Of a DNA stretch of 64,000 nt, positions 28,354 through 38,053 are shown piece by piece. Source of the DNA: Pseudomonas fluorescens Q2-87 (GTDB lineage: Bacteria > Pseudomonadota > Gammaproteobacteria > Pseudomonadales > Pseudomonadaceae); contig NZ_CM001558.1 of NCBI RefSeq assembly GCF_000281895.1, forward strand, positions 4,778,556 to 4,842,555, read 5' to 3'. Made by a program: the position numbers and the translations under genes. The notes beneath the pieces were generated by a model. That model saw only the letters and a list, made by a program, of their open reading frames with translations. It searched no databases and had not been told where the DNA came from. The number at the start of each line of letters is the position of its first letter. Position 1 is the stretch's first letter.

Positions 28354-30255
28354 CTACATCTCGACCTGCGTCCCCAGCTCGATCACCCGGTTAAGCGGTA
28401 GATTGAAGAAACGCAAATTGCCGTTGGCGTTTTTCAGCATGAAGGCAAACAACATCTCGCGCCAACGGGCCATGCCCTCGAGCTTGGAGGCGATAATGGT
28501 TTCGCGGCTGAGGAAGTAGGTCGTGCGCATCGGGCTGAAGTCCAGGTCATCCAGATGGCAGAGCTTGAGCGCCTGCGGTACGTCCGGCTCGTCGGTGAAA
28601 CCGAAGTGCAGGATCACCCGGAAGAACCCTTCGCCATAGGCATCGACCTCGAAGCGTCGCTGCGGTGGCACCCGCGGGATGTCTTCGTAGACAACGGTGA
28701 GCAACACCACTTGTTCGTGCAGCACCTGGTTATGCAGCAGGTTGTGCAACAGCGCATGGGGCACGGCATCCGAGCGCGCAGTCAGGAACACAGCGGTGCC
28801 TTGCACGCGGTGAGGAGGTTGCACGCGGATACTGCTGATGAAGATCGGCAGCGGCAACGCGCCTTCGTCCAGGCGTTCCACAAGCAATTGCTTGCCGCGC
28901 TTCCAGGTGGTCATCAGCACAAACAGCGCAATGCCGGCGATTACCGGAAATGCGCCGCCCTGGATGATCTTCGGCACGTTGGCGGCGAAGTACAGGCCAT
29001 CCACCAATAGGAAACCGAGCAATACCGGGACCGCCAACAGCGGTGGCCATTTCCACAACAGCAACATCACGGCCGAGACCAGGATCGTGGTCATCAGCAT
29101 GGTGCCGGTTACCGCTACCCCGTAGGCCGATGCCAGCGCGCCGGAAGACTCGAAACCCAGCACCAGCAGCACTACCCCGACCATCAGCGACCAGTTCACG
29201 GCGCCGATGTAGATCTGGCCCTGCTCGGCGCTGGAGGTGTGCTGGATATACATGCGCGGGATATAACCGAGCTGGATCGCTTGGCGAGTCAGGGAGAAAG
29301 CGCCGGAAATCACCGCTTGCGAAGCGATCACCGTAGCCATCGTCGACAGGCCCACCAACGGAATCAGCGCCCAGCTTGGTGCCAACAGATAAAACGGGTT
29401 GCGCGCCGCTTCCGGGTCACCGAGCAACAACGCGCCCTGGCCGAAATAGTTGAGTACCAAAGCCGGCAACACCAGGATGAACCAGGCGCGTGCGATCGGC
29501 TTGCGGCCGAAGTGGCCCATGTCGGCGTACAGCGCCTCGGCGCCGGTCAGCGCCAGCACCACGGCGCCGAGAATTGCCACGCCCATGCCCGGATGGACGA
29601 CGAAGAAACGCACAGCCCAGGCTGGGTTTACCGCCTGTAGCACTTCCGGGTGTTGAATGATGCCGTACACACCCAGGGCGCCGAGCACCAGGAACCAGGT
29701 GACCATGATCGGGCCGAACAGGATGCCGATCCGCGCGGTGCCGTGGCTCTGGATCAGGAACAGCCCAACCAGCACCACCAGCGACAGCGGCACCACCCAG
29801 TGATCGATGCCGTCAAACGCCAGGCCAAGGCCCTCGATGGCCGAAAGCACCGAGATCGCTGGGGTGATCATACTGTCGCCGTAGAACAGCGCCGCGCCGA
29901 TCAAGCCGCAGACCACCAGGAACGTGCGCAGCCGTGCCCGCCCCGCAGCCGCTCGCCGCGCCAGGGCGGTAAGTGCCATGATGCCGCCCTCACCCTGGTT
30001 GTCGGCCCGCAAGACAAACATCATGTACTTGATCGACACGACCCAGATCAACGACCAGAAAATCAGCGAGAGAATCCCCAACACGCCGTCGTGGTTGACC
30101 GGTACGCCGTAGCCGCCGGAGAACACTTCCTTGAGGGTGTACAACGGGCTCGTGCCGATGTCGCCATAAACCACTCCGACCGCCGCGACCAGCATGCTCA
30201 GCGGCTTAGTTGCCGAATGCTCGGCGCCCGCCACCTGACTACTTGCATGACCCAT
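28354..30255 (-). CDS. kup: Low-affinity potassium uptake protein Kup
   Basis: 633 residues. KUP/HAK/KT family: [25 protein letters not shown] is the first-helix signature, followed by about twelve membrane helices and a ~160-residue cytosolic C-terminal domain. It imports K+ with protons. The start at 30255 follows CAGGAGTGTTGG. Divergent from rimO across 275 bases. Confidence 0.96.
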   Translation of the reverse strand: MGHASSQVAGAEHSATKPLSMLVAAVGVVYGDIGTSPLYTLKEVFSGGYGVPVNHDGVLGILSLIFWSLIWVVSIKYMMFVLRADNQGEGGIMALTALARRAAAGRARLRTFLVVCGLIGAALFYGDSMITPAISVLSAIEGLGLAFDGIDHWVVPLSLVVLVGLFLIQSHGTARIGILFGPIMVTWFLVLGALGVYGIIQHPEVLQAVNPAWAVRFFVVHPGMGVAILGAVVLALTGAEALYADMGHFGRKPIARAWFILVLPALVLNYFGQGALLLGDPEAARNPFYLLAPSWALIPLVGLSTMATVIASQAVISGAFSLTRQAIQLGYIPRMYIQHTSSAEQGQIYIGAVNWSLMVGVVLLVLGFESSGALASAYGVAVTGTMLMTTILVSAVMLLLWKWPPLLAVPVLLGFLLVDGLYFAANVPKIIQGGAFPVIAGIALFVLMTTWKRGKQLLVERLDEGALPLPIFISSIRVQPPHRVQGTAVFLTARSDAVPHALLHNLLHNQVLHEQVVLLTVVYEDIPRVPPQRRFEVDAYGEGFFRVILHFGFTDEPDVPQALKLCHLDDLDFSPMRTTYFLSRETIIASKLEGMARWREMLFAFMLKNANGNLRFFNLPLNRVIELGTQVEM

Positions 30256-30530
30256 CCAACACTCCTGATTCCCAGACCTGCCAGCTTGAACGAAGCACGC
30301 TGCTTGATGCGTGCAGCATGCGCCGTTTCACTTATTGTTACAGACGTTTTATTGACTGTAGAAACAGCCGATACGCAAAGGCGCGAAGCATAGCGCAGCA
30401 CTCGTCGCATTTCCCGGTATAAAGCTGGTCAACTGCGTCGACCCTGGATAGAATTGCGCACTTTTTGATCAGAGGCGCGTTCAGGCGTCCTGTCTCGGCA
30501 AGAGACGATCCCCCTACACCGAGGTTAGAC

Positions 30531-31871
30531 ATGTCCACCACTATCGCGCCAGCCAATCCCAAGGTTGGCTTCGTATCCCTGGGTTGCCCGAAGGCTCTGG
30601 TCGACTCCGAGCGCATCCTCACCCAGCTGCGCATGGAAGGCTATGACGTTGTGTCCACCTACCAGGACGCCGACGTGGTAGTGGTCAATACCTGTGGTTT
30701 CATCGATTCGGCCAAGGCCGAGTCCCTGGAAGTCATCGGCGAAGCCATCAAGGAAAACGGCAAAGTCATCGTCACCGGCTGCATGGGCGTGGAAGAAGGC
30801 AACATCCGCAACGTGCACCCGAGCGTGCTGGCCGTGACCGGTCCGCAGCAGTACGAGCAAGTGGTCAATGCCGTGCACGACGTCGTGCCGCCGCGCCAGG
30901 ATCACAACCCGTTGATCGACCTGGTGCCGCCACAAGGCATCAAGCTGACCCCGCGCCACTACGCCTACCTGAAGATCTCCGAAGGCTGCAACCACAGCTG
31001 CAGTTTCTGCATCATCCCGTCGATGCGCGGCAAGCTGGTGAGCCGCCCGGTGGGCGATGTGCTCGACGAGGCCCAGCGCCTGGTCAAGGCCGGTGTCAAA
31101 GAGCTGCTGGTGATCTCCCAAGACACCAGCGCCTACGGCGTCGATGTGAAATACCGCACCGGCTTCTGGAACGGCGCACCGGTGAAAACCCGCATGACCG
31201 AACTGTGCGAAGCCCTCAGCACCCTCGGCGTCTGGGTCCGTCTGCATTACGTCTATCCGTACCCGCACGTCGACGAACTGATCCCGCTGATGGCCGCCGG
31301 CAAGATCCTGCCGTACCTGGACATCCCGTTCCAGCACGCCAGCCCGAAAGTCCTCAAGGCCATGAAACGTCCGGCGTTCGAAGACAAGACCTTGGCCCGC
31401 ATCAAAAACTGGCGTGAAATCTGCCCGGACCTGATCATCCGTTCGACCTTCATTGTCGGCTTCCCCGGTGAGACCGAAGAAGACTTCCAGTACCTGCTGG
31501 ATTGGCTGACCGAAGCCCAGCTCGACCGCGTCGGCTGCTTCCAGTACTCGCCCGTGGAAGGCGCACCGGCCAACGACCTGGACCTGGACGTGGTGCCGGA
31601 CGACGTCAAGCAGGACCGTTGGGAGCGCTTCATGGCGCACCAACAGGCCATCAGCTCGGCCCGCCTGCAGATGCGCATCGGCCGTGAGATCGAAGTGCTG
31701 GTGGATGAAGTGGACGAGCAAGGCGCCGTAGGCCGATGCTTCTTCGACGCCCCGGAAATCGACGGCAACGTTTTCATCGACAACGGCAGCAACCTCAAGC
31801 CGGGTGACAAGGTCTGGTGCAAGGTGACCGATGCCGATGAGTATGACTTGTGGGCTGAACAGATCGGTTGA
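30531..31871 (+). CDS. rimO: Ribosomal protein S12 methylthiotransferase RimO
   Basis: 446 residues from the ATG at 30531 ([30 protein letters not shown]); upstream codons in the same frame are not conserved-looking. UPF0004 domain with cluster cysteines ([22 protein letters not shown]), radical-SAM motif [18 protein letters not shown] near residue 150, and a C-terminal TRAM domain. It adds a methylthio group to an Asp of ribosomal protein S12. Confidence 0.97.
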   Translation: MSTTIAPANPKVGFVSLGCPKALVDSERILTQLRMEGYDVVSTYQDADVVVVNTCGFIDSAKAESLEVIGEAIKENGKVIVTGCMGVEEGNIRNVHPSVLAVTGPQQYEQVVNAVHDVVPPRQDHNPLIDLVPPQGIKLTPRHYAYLKISEGCNHSCSFCIIPSMRGKLVSRPVGDVLDEAQRLVKAGVKELLVISQDTSAYGVDVKYRTGFWNGAPVKTRMTELCEALSTLGVWVRLHYVYPYPHVDELIPLMAAGKILPYLDIPFQHASPKVLKAMKRPAFEDKTLARIKNWREICPDLIIRSTFIVGFPGETEEDFQYLLDWLTEAQLDRVGCFQYSPVEGAPANDLDLDVVPDDVKQDRWERFMAHQQAISSARLQMRIGREIEVLVDEVDEQGAVGRCFFDAPEIDGNVFIDNGSNLKPGDKVWCKVTDADEYDLWAEQIG

Positions 31872-31901
31872 TCCAGGCTCGGGCTTAAGCCGAGCTGGCT
31901 T

Positions 31902-31997
31902 TTGTGGCGAGGGAGCTTGCTCCCGCTCGATTGCGCAGCAATCGCTAAAAAAGGGGGCCACTACGCTGCCCAGCGGGAGCAAGCTCCCTCGCCACAG
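31902..31997. repeat. REPIN
   Basis: TTGTGGCGAGGGAGCTTGCTCCCGCT on the left, AGCGGGAGCAAGCTCCC on the right, only about 95 bases overall, immediately after rimO. Confidence 0.88.
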
Positions 31998-32041
31998 ATT
32001 CTGTACTCACAGCTCGTTGACTCGCCACATCGAAAAAATTT

Positions 32042-32079
32042 AAAAGCCCTGCTCTTGCGACAAGATGCAGGGCTTTTTT
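32042..32079 (+). terminator. Terminator downstream of rimO
   Basis: AAAAGCCCTGC / GCAGGGCTTTTTT stem with a 14-base loop. It separates rimO and its REPIN from the acetyltransferase gene. Confidence 0.8.
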
Positions 32080-32129
32080 ACGGCTATCGTATGAAGAATC
32101 AAGGTTTCCAGCACAAGGAACAGGCGGGC

Positions 32130-32603
32130 ATGCGTCAGCATTCGGTCATCCACACACCGAAACCAAGCGATTACCAGGAACTGACCCAGGTGTGGGAGGC
32201 GTCAGTGCGAGCCACCCACGACTTCTTGCCAGACAGCTACATCGAACTGCTGAAAAACCTGGTGCTCACCCGTTACCTGGACGCAGTGATGCTCATTTGC
32301 ACCCGCGACGCTCGCCAGCGGATCACCGGGTTCGCCGGTGTTGCGGCCGGCAAGATCGAGATGCTCTTCATCGACCCGCAGCACCGTGGCCAAGGCCTGG
32401 GCAAGCAACTGCTGCACTACGCCATGGAACAGCTGAACGCCGATCAACTGGACGTCAACGAACAGAACCCGCAAGCCCTGGGTTTTTATCTCAAGCAAGG
32501 CTTCGAAGTGGTCGGCCGCTCGGAACGGGACGGCATGGGCCAGCCCTACCCTCTGCTGCACATGCGCTACAAACAACCCGACCTGAAGGCTCGGCGCGGC
32601 TAA
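32130..32603 (+). CDS. GNAT family N-acetyltransferase
   Basis: 157 residues from the ATG at 32130, which has AAGGA ten bases upstream; an in-frame ATG at 32091 lies almost on the terminator. The acetyl-CoA motif is MLFIDPQHRGQGLGKQLLHYAM and the C-terminal motif is LDVNEQNPQALGFYLKQGFEVVGRSERDGMG. The N-terminus YQELTQVWEASVRATHDFL resembles the YjaB/YhbS group. The acceptor is unknown. Confidence 0.88.
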   Translation: MRQHSVIHTPKPSDYQELTQVWEASVRATHDFLPDSYIELLKNLVLTRYLDAVMLICTRDARQRITGFAGVAAGKIEMLFIDPQHRGQGLGKQLLHYAMEQLNADQLDVNEQNPQALGFYLKQGFEVVGRSERDGMGQPYPLLHMRYKQPDLKARRG

Positions 32604-32685
32604 AAGCCACACGACGCAAATGGACCCGCGATTAACCGGCGCCAGGCAGGTACAATGCTCACCCTCTTTTTGTTACGGCCTTGTC

Positions 32686-33396
32686 ATGACTGACCCGATT
32701 CGTCTCTCCAAACGCCTCATCGAACTCGTCGGCTGTTCCCGTCGGGAGGCTGAGCTGTTCATTGAGGGCGGCTGGGTCACCGTAGACGGCGAAGTGATCG
32801 ACGAGCCGCAGTTCAAGGTCGGCACCCAGAAAGTCGAACTCGACCCTGAGGCCAAGGCTACCGCGCCGGAGCCGGTGACCATCCTGCTGAACGTCCCGGC
32901 GGGCACCGATGTGGATACCGCGATGGCCTCCCTGGGGCCAGAGACCCTGAGCGAAGAACACCGCTTCAGCAAGCGACCGCTCAAGGGACACTTCCTGCGC
33001 CTGACCGCCAGCGCCGACCTGCAGGCCAACGCCAGCGGGCTGCTGGTGTTCACCCAGGACTGGAAGATCCTGCGCAAACTCACCGCCGACGCCGCGAAGA
33101 TCGAGCAGGAATACGTGGTGGAAGTCGAAGGCGAGATGGTCGCCCACGGTCTCAATCGCCTGAACCACGGCCTGACCTACAAGGGCAAGGAGCTGCCGGC
33201 GGTCAAGGCCAGCTGGCAGAACGAGAACCGCCTGCGCTTTGCCATGAAAAACCCGCAGCCAGGCGTGATCGCGCTGTTTTGCCAGGCGGTCGGCCTCAAA
33301 GTGGTCGCTATCCGCCGCATCCGCATCGGCGGCGTATCCATCGGCAAGGTGCCGCTGGGCCAATGGCGCTACCTCTCTGCCAAAGAGAAATTCTAA
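32686..33396 (+). CDS. RsuA/RluB-family rRNA pseudouridine synthase-like protein
   Basis: 236 residues. N-terminal S4 RNA-binding domain (RLSKRLIELVGCSRREAELFIEGGWVTVDG) followed by a pseudouridine synthase domain (YVVEVEGE, LPAVKASWQNENRLRFAMKN, GLKVVAIRRIRIGGVSIGKVPLGQWRYLS). The catalytic loop, normally RLDxxTxGLLLxTxD, reads DLQANASGLLVFTQD: the usual catalytic Asp position is Gln113 and the following Thr is Ala. An Asp lies two residues earlier. It may be an inactive or altered member that still binds rRNA. Confidence 0.85.
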   Translation: MTDPIRLSKRLIELVGCSRREAELFIEGGWVTVDGEVIDEPQFKVGTQKVELDPEAKATAPEPVTILLNVPAGTDVDTAMASLGPETLSEEHRFSKRPLKGHFLRLTASADLQANASGLLVFTQDWKILRKLTADAAKIEQEYVVEVEGEMVAHGLNRLNHGLTYKGKELPAVKASWQNENRLRFAMKNPQPGVIALFCQAVGLKVVAIRRIRIGGVSIGKVPLGQWRYLSAKEKF

Positions 33397-33453
33397 TTTT
33401 CCGGCGCCGCACCGAACTGGGGCGCCCACTGCCGATTGATCAGGACTGCACAC

Positions 33454-33915
33454 ATGATTCACAACGACGTACTGCGCAGCGTGCGCTACATGCTCGACAT
33501 CAGCGACAAGAAAGTCATCGAGATCATCAAGCTGGGCGGCCTGGACGTGACCCTGGCGGATCTGGCGGGCTACCTCAAGAAAGACGAGGAAGAAGGCTTC
33601 GTCTTCTGCCCTGATGATGTCATGGCGCACTTTCTCGATGGCCTGGTGATCTTCAAGCGCGGCAAGGACGAAAGCCGTCCGCCGCAGCCGATCGAAGTGC
33701 CGGTGACCAACAACATCATCCTCAAGAAACTGCGGGTGGCCTTCGAGCTGAAGGAAGACGACATGCACGCCATCCTCAAGGCCGCCGAGTTCCCGGTTTC
33801 CAAGCCGGAGCTGAGCGCGCTGTTCCGCAAGTTCGGCCATACCAACTACCGCCCGTGTGGCGACCAGTTGCTGCGCAACTTCCTCAAGGGCCTGACGCTG
33901 CGCATTCGCGGCTGA
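33454..33915 (+). CDS. DUF1456 (YehS-like) protein
   Basis: 153 residues from MIHNDVLRSVRYMLDISDKKV. It consists of two copies of the DUF1456 repeat: NDVLRSVRYMLDISDKKVIEIIKLGG and NNIILKKLRVAFELKEDDMHAILKAAE, each followed by a conserved LxxxFRK-type segment and PCGDQLLRNFLKGL. Helical, cytosolic, function unknown. It may be co-transcribed with the preceding pseudouridine synthase-like gene (57-base gap). Confidence 0.87.
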   Translation: MIHNDVLRSVRYMLDISDKKVIEIIKLGGLDVTLADLAGYLKKDEEEGFVFCPDDVMAHFLDGLVIFKRGKDESRPPQPIEVPVTNNIILKKLRVAFELKEDDMHAILKAAEFPVSKPELSALFRKFGHTNYRPCGDQLLRNFLKGLTLRIRG

Positions 33916-33943
33916 TTTCCAAAAGCTGACGTGCATAGGGCTT

Positions 33944-34053
33944 CTGTGGCGAGGGAGCTTGCTCCCGCTGGACGCGCAGCGTCCCCTTGCGGTGTGTCAG
34001 ACAAAACCAGGGGGCCGCTTCGCAGCCCAGCGGGAGCAAGCTCCCTCGCCACC
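33944..34053. repeat. REPIN
   Basis: CTGTGGCGAGGGAGCTTGCTCCCGCTGG and its inverse CCAGCGGGAGCAAGCTCCC flank about 50 bases, between the DUF1456 gene and trmO. Confidence 0.88.
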
Positions 34054-34118
34054 GGGACCGTGGTCGATCGCACCGCTCGCGCTATCATGCCCTCTCCATC
34101 TCGCCTCGATTTCAACCC

Positions 34119-34817
34119 ATGACTTACAGCGTCTCCCCCATCGGCTTCGTCCGCTCCTGCTTCAAGGAGAAGTTCGCCATCCCCCGCCAACCGCAACTGG
34201 CCCCGGCCGCTCGCGGTGTGCTGGAGCTGGTGGCGCCGTTTGACCAGGGCGATGCGGTGCAGGGCCTGGAACAGGTCAGTCATGTCTGGCTGCTGTTCCT
34301 GTTCCACCAGGCCTTGGAAGACAAGCCACGCTTGAAGGTCCGTCCGCCGCGCCTGGGCGGCAACAAGTCCATGGGGGTGTTCGCCACCCGAGCCACCCAT
34401 CGCCCCAACGGCATCGGCCAATCGGTGGTCAAGCTGGAGCGGGTTGAAGCGGGGCGCCTGTGGATCTCGGGCATCGATTTGCTGGACGGCACGCCGGTGC
34501 TGGACATCAAGCCCTACGTACCCTACGCCGACATCATCGGTGCGGCGTCGAACAGCATCGCCAGTGCAGCGCCTGAGCTGATCCCAGTGCAATGGACGGA
34601 CTCTGCCCTGCTCCAGGCCCGCGATCATGCCACGCGTCTGCATGAGCCCTTGGTGGACCTGATTGAACAGTGCCTGGCCCAGGACCCACGTCCGGCGTAT
34701 CAGGTTCCTACAGCGGAACGGGAATATGGCGCACAGTTCTGGGACCTGGACGTCCGCTGGCATTATCCGCAGCCGGGGTTGATCCGGGTGTTGGAAGTGA
34801 TCCCAACGAAAGAATAA
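34119..34817 (+). CDS. trmO: tRNA (t6A37) methyltransferase TrmO
   Basis: 232 residues from MTYSVSPIGFVRSCFKEKFAIPRQP. TsaA/YaeB family: LAPAARGVLELVAPF, HVWLLFLFHQ, RPPRLGGNKSMGVFATRATHRPNGIGQSVVKLERVE and LDIKPYVPYAD are the conserved blocks. It methylates N6-threonylcarbamoyladenosine at position 37 of tRNA-Thr using SAM. The start was chosen at the family N-terminus; the longer frame reads through the REPIN. Terminator follows. Confidence 0.93.
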   Translation: MTYSVSPIGFVRSCFKEKFAIPRQPQLAPAARGVLELVAPFDQGDAVQGLEQVSHVWLLFLFHQALEDKPRLKVRPPRLGGNKSMGVFATRATHRPNGIGQSVVKLERVEAGRLWISGIDLLDGTPVLDIKPYVPYADIIGAASNSIASAAPELIPVQWTDSALLQARDHATRLHEPLVDLIEQCLAQDPRPAYQVPTAEREYGAQFWDLDVRWHYPQPGLIRVLEVIPTKE

Positions 34818-34828
34818 TCGCTGGAAAC

Positions 34829-34871
34829 GAAAAAGCCCGCGCGGCCTTCATCAGGCGGCACGGGCTTTTTC
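34829..34871 (+). terminator. Terminator between trmO and fpr
   Basis: AAAAAGCCCG...CGGGCTTTTT hairpin with a GC-rich interior, A and T runs on either side, so it may serve both convergent genes. Confidence 0.82.
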
Positions 34872-34920
34872 TTGTGGTCTGTCAGTGTGACCAAGTCGCT
34901 GCCATCGCAGGTGCCGAAGT

Positions 34921-35700
34921 TTACTTCTCTACGAACGCCCGCTCGATCAGGTAATCACCCGGCTCGCGCATGCGCGGCGAAACGGTCAGGCCGAAGCTGT
35001 TGAGCACTTCGCTGGTCTCATCGAGCATGCTTGGGCTGCCGCACAGCATGGCGCGGTCGTCCTGCGGATTGATCGGCGGCAGGCCGATGTCGCGAAACAG
35101 CTTGCCGCTGCGCATCAGGTCGGTCAGGCGGCCTTCGTTCTCGAACGGCTCACGGGTCACGGTCGGGTAGTAAATCAGTTTGTCGCGCAGTGCTTCGCCG
35201 AAAAACTCGTTCTGCGGCAGATGCTCGGTGATGAACTCGCGGTAGGCGACTTCATTGACGTAGCGCACGCCGTGGCACAGGATCACTTTTTCGAAACGCT
35301 CGTAGGTTTCCGGATCCTGGATGACGCTCATGAACGGCGCCAGGCCGGTGCCGGTGCTGAGCAAATACAAATGCTTGCCAGGCTTGAGGTCATCCAGCAC
35401 CAGCGTGCCGGTAGGCTTCTTGCTGATGATGATCTCGTCGCCTTCCTTCAGGTGCTGCAACTGGGAAGTCAGCGGGCCATCAGGCACCTTGATGCTAAAG
35501 AATTCGAGATGCTCTTCCCAGTTCGGGCTGGCGATCGAGTAAGCGCGCATAAGCGGGCGGCCATTGGGCTGCTGCAGGCCGATCATCACGAACTGACCGT
35601 TCTCGAAGCGCAGGCCCGGATCGCGGGTGCACTTGAAGCTGAACAGAGTGTCGTTCCAGTGATGAACACTGAGGACACGCTCGTGGTTCATGTTGCTCAT
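34921..35700 (-). CDS. fpr: Ferredoxin-NADP+ reductase
   Basis: 259 residues. FAD-binding RAYSIASPNWEEHLEFFSIKVPDGPLTSQLQHLKEGD and NADP-binding LLSTGTGLAPFMSVIQDPE, FEKVILCHGVRYVNEVAYRE and MLCGSPSMLDE are the ferredoxin reductase motifs; the C-terminus ends YLIERAFVEK. It exchanges electrons between NADPH and ferredoxin or other small carriers and is an oxidative stress gene in pseudomonads. Divergent from finR, as in P. putida and P. aeruginosa. Confidence 0.96.
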   Translation of the reverse strand: MSNMNHERVLSVHHWNDTLFSFKCTRDPGLRFENGQFVMIGLQQPNGRPLMRAYSIASPNWEEHLEFFSIKVPDGPLTSQLQHLKEGDEIIISKKPTGTLVLDDLKPGKHLYLLSTGTGLAPFMSVIQDPETYERFEKVILCHGVRYVNEVAYREFITEHLPQNEFFGEALRDKLIYYPTVTREPFENEGRLTDLMRSGKLFRDIGLPPINPQDDRAMLCGSPSMLDETSEVLNSFGLTVSPRMREPGDYLIERAFVEK

Positions 35701-35821
35701 GTACGGGGACTCCTGGGAATGATGCCTGCGTCGTCAATTTGCGCAATTGCATCGCATTCTAATGGCGGCGACAATATCTGTTAAATGGATTATTAAGATA
35801 AGGGTTATCGGTTATATCGAT

Positions 35822-36748
35822 ATGCGATTTACTCTACGTCAACTTCAAGTCTTCGTCGCCGTCGCCCAGCAGGAAAGCGTGTCCCGTGCCGCGGGCCTGC
35901 TCAATCTGTCGCAATCGGCGGCCAGCACCTCCATCACCGAACTGGAGCGGCAATCGAGCTGCCAACTGTTCGACCGTGCCGGCAAGCGCCTGAGCCTAAA
36001 TGCCCTGGGCAAACAGCTGCTGCCCCAGGCAGTGGCACTGCTGGACCAGGCCAAGGAGATCGAAGACCTGCTCAACGGCAAGTCCGGCTTCGGCTCACTG
36101 GCGGTCGGCGCCACGCTGACCATCGGCAATTACCTGGCGACGCTGTTGATCGGCGGCTTCATGCAGCGTCATCCGGAAAGCCAGGTGAAGCTGCACGTGC
36201 AAAACACTGCCAATATCGTGCACCAGGTGGCCCATTATGAAATTGACCTGGGTCTAATCGAAGGCGATTGCAGCCATCCGGACATTGAAGTGCAAAGCTG
36301 GGTCAAGGATGAACTGGTGGTGTTCTGCGCTCCCCAGCATCCGCTGGCCAAGCGCGGCCAGGCGACCATGGAAGAGCTCACCCATGAAGCCTGGATCCTG
36401 CGCGAACAAGGCTCCGGTACGCGGCTGACCTTTGACCAGGCCATGCGTCATCACCGCAGCGCGCTGAATATCCGCCTGGAGCTGGAACACACAGAAGCGA
36501 TCAAGCGAGCCGTGGAGTCCGGCCTGGGCATCGGCTGCATTTCACGCCTGGCCCTGCGCGATGCCTTCCGCCGCGGCAGCCTCGTCGCGGTGGAAACCCC
36601 GGACATGGACCTGGCCCGGCAGTTCTATTTCATCTGGCATAAACAAAAATACCAGACCTCGGCCATGCGCGAATTCCTCGAACTGTGCCGAGCGTTCACC
36701 GCAGGGGTCCAGCGCAGCGACGAAATCGTGCTCCCGGCCATCGCCTGA
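35822..36748 (+). CDS. finR: LysR-family regulator FinR
   Basis: 308 residues from MRFTLRQLQVFVAVAQQESVSRAAGLLNLSQSAASTSITELERQ, the LysR winged helix at residues 1-60; the remainder is the effector-binding domain (VGATLTIGNYLATLLIGGFMQRHPESQVKLHV). In pseudomonads FinR is encoded divergently from fpr and activates it under superoxide; the same arrangement here (121-base shared region) supports the name. A longer frame upstream runs through the promoter region. Confidence 0.88.
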   Translation: MRFTLRQLQVFVAVAQQESVSRAAGLLNLSQSAASTSITELERQSSCQLFDRAGKRLSLNALGKQLLPQAVALLDQAKEIEDLLNGKSGFGSLAVGATLTIGNYLATLLIGGFMQRHPESQVKLHVQNTANIVHQVAHYEIDLGLIEGDCSHPDIEVQSWVKDELVVFCAPQHPLAKRGQATMEELTHEAWILREQGSGTRLTFDQAMRHHRSALNIRLELEHTEAIKRAVESGLGIGCISRLALRDAFRRGSLVAVETPDMDLARQFYFIWHKQKYQTSAMREFLELCRAFTAGVQRSDEIVLPAIA

Positions 36749-36751
36749 GGA

Positions 36752-37114
36752 TTAGAGCAGAACCACACCCCAGACCAACGCAATCATGGTCAAGGCGACG
36801 AACTGGGCGGCGCTGCCCATGTCCTTCGCGTTTTTCGACAACGGGTGCAGCTCCAGGGAGATGCGGTCGATGGCCGCCTCCACCGCCGAATTCAGCAACT
36901 CCACGATCAGCGCCAACAGGCAGACCGCGATCAGCAATGCCTGCTCGACACGGCTGACATTCAGAAAGAACGACAACGGAATCAGCACGACGTTGAGCAA
37001 TACCAACTGGCGGAAAGCCGCTTCGCCGACAAACGCGGCGCGCAGACCATCGAGGGAGTAACCAGAGGCGTTGAGGATACGTTTCAGGCCGGTTTGGCCT
37101 TTAAAAGGTGACAT
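36752..37114 (-). CDS. dgkA: Diacylglycerol kinase
   Basis: 120 residues with three membrane helices. LKRILNASGYSLDGLRAAFVGEAAFRQL and the active-site motif ELLNSAVEAAIDRISLELHPLSKNAKDMGSAAQF are those of the small prokaryotic DgkA, which phosphorylates diacylglycerol in the inner membrane, recycling the by-product of membrane-derived glucan synthesis. Convergent with finR, with only three bases between the stop codons. Confidence 0.95.
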   Translation of the reverse strand: MSPFKGQTGLKRILNASGYSLDGLRAAFVGEAAFRQLVLLNVVLIPLSFFLNVSRVEQALLIAVCLLALIVELLNSAVEAAIDRISLELHPLSKNAKDMGSAAQFVALTMIALVWGVVLL

Positions 37115-37186
37115 AGAGTGGGCAACTGATCAAAAAGGAGTGGAGAAGCTAATTCAAGCTCGGTCAAAAAAGCGTGAACCCGGCCA

Positions 37187-37840
37187 TCAAGGCTGCGGTG
37201 AAATTGACTCAAGTTGTTGCAACAACAGGGCCGCCTGGGTCCGGGTGCGCACGTTCAGTTTACGGAAGATCGCCGTGACGTGGGCCTTGATGGTGGCCTC
37301 CGACACGTTCAGTTCATAGGCAATCTGCTTGTTCAGCAGGCCTTCGCAAACCATGGTCAGCACACGAAACTGCTGCGGCGTGAGGCTGGCCAGGCCCTCG
37401 CTGGCCGCCTTGGCTTCCGCGGAGACGCTGACCGCTTCGAACGCCTGGGGCGGCCAGGAAACATCACCGTCCAGGACGGCTTTCACCGCCTGCTGGATCA
37501 TTTCCAGGGAGCTGGACTTGGGGATGAAGCCGCTGGCGCCGAACTCACGGGCCTTGACCATCACCGAGGCTTCTTCCTGGGCCGAGACCATCACGACCGG
37601 AATCTGCGGGTATTGGCCGCGCAACAACACCAGCCCTGAAAAACCGTAGGCCCCGGGCATGTTCAGGTCCAGCAGCACGAGGTCCCAATCGGCCTTTTCA
37701 GTCAACCGGACTTCCAGCTCCGCGATACTGGCCACCTCCGTCAACCGGACATCCGGGCCCAGGCCCAGGGTCACTGCCTGATGCAACGCGCTGCGAAAGA
37801 GCGGGTGGTCATCGGCAATCAGGATTTCGTATGTGGCCAT
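37187..37840 (-). CDS. erdR: NarL/LuxR-family response regulator (ErdR-like)
   Basis: 217 residues. Receiver domain with acidic pocket (IADDHPLFRSAL) and phosphorylation site in DLVLLDLNMPG, then a LuxR-type helix-turn-helix (LTPQQFRVLTMVCEGLLNKQIAYELNVSEATIKAHVTAIFRKLNVRTRTQA). In P. aeruginosa, dgkA is followed by erdR, a regulator of ethanol oxidation; the same neighbour order here supports the identification, though the function in this strain is inferred. No sensor kinase is adjacent. Confidence 0.82.
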   Translation of the reverse strand: MATYEILIADDHPLFRSALHQAVTLGLGPDVRLTEVASIAELEVRLTEKADWDLVLLDLNMPGAYGFSGLVLLRGQYPQIPVVMVSAQEEASVMVKAREFGASGFIPKSSSLEMIQQAVKAVLDGDVSWPPQAFEAVSVSAEAKAASEGLASLTPQQFRVLTMVCEGLLNKQIAYELNVSEATIKAHVTAIFRKLNVRTRTQAALLLQQLESISPQP

Positions 37841-38053
37841 TGTTCAAATGATCCTGTTTTTTAATGGCAGGCCCGATGCATTCGCGCCTCGCCAAAACAA
37901 CTCAAGACACCGCCAGGCAGCGGCATCCGCAGGGGCACGTTCAACGCCAAACACGGCGTTTCAAACTTCGGCCGCACCCTGGTCGGCGCCAAGCATGCCC
38001 AGCGAAGCGGGGGTGGTCAAGCAGCACGGCCGCCACTGGTCCAGTATGAGCCA

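Noticed and set aside
30525..31982. 485-codon minus-strand frame
   Set aside because: Antisense shadow of rimO.
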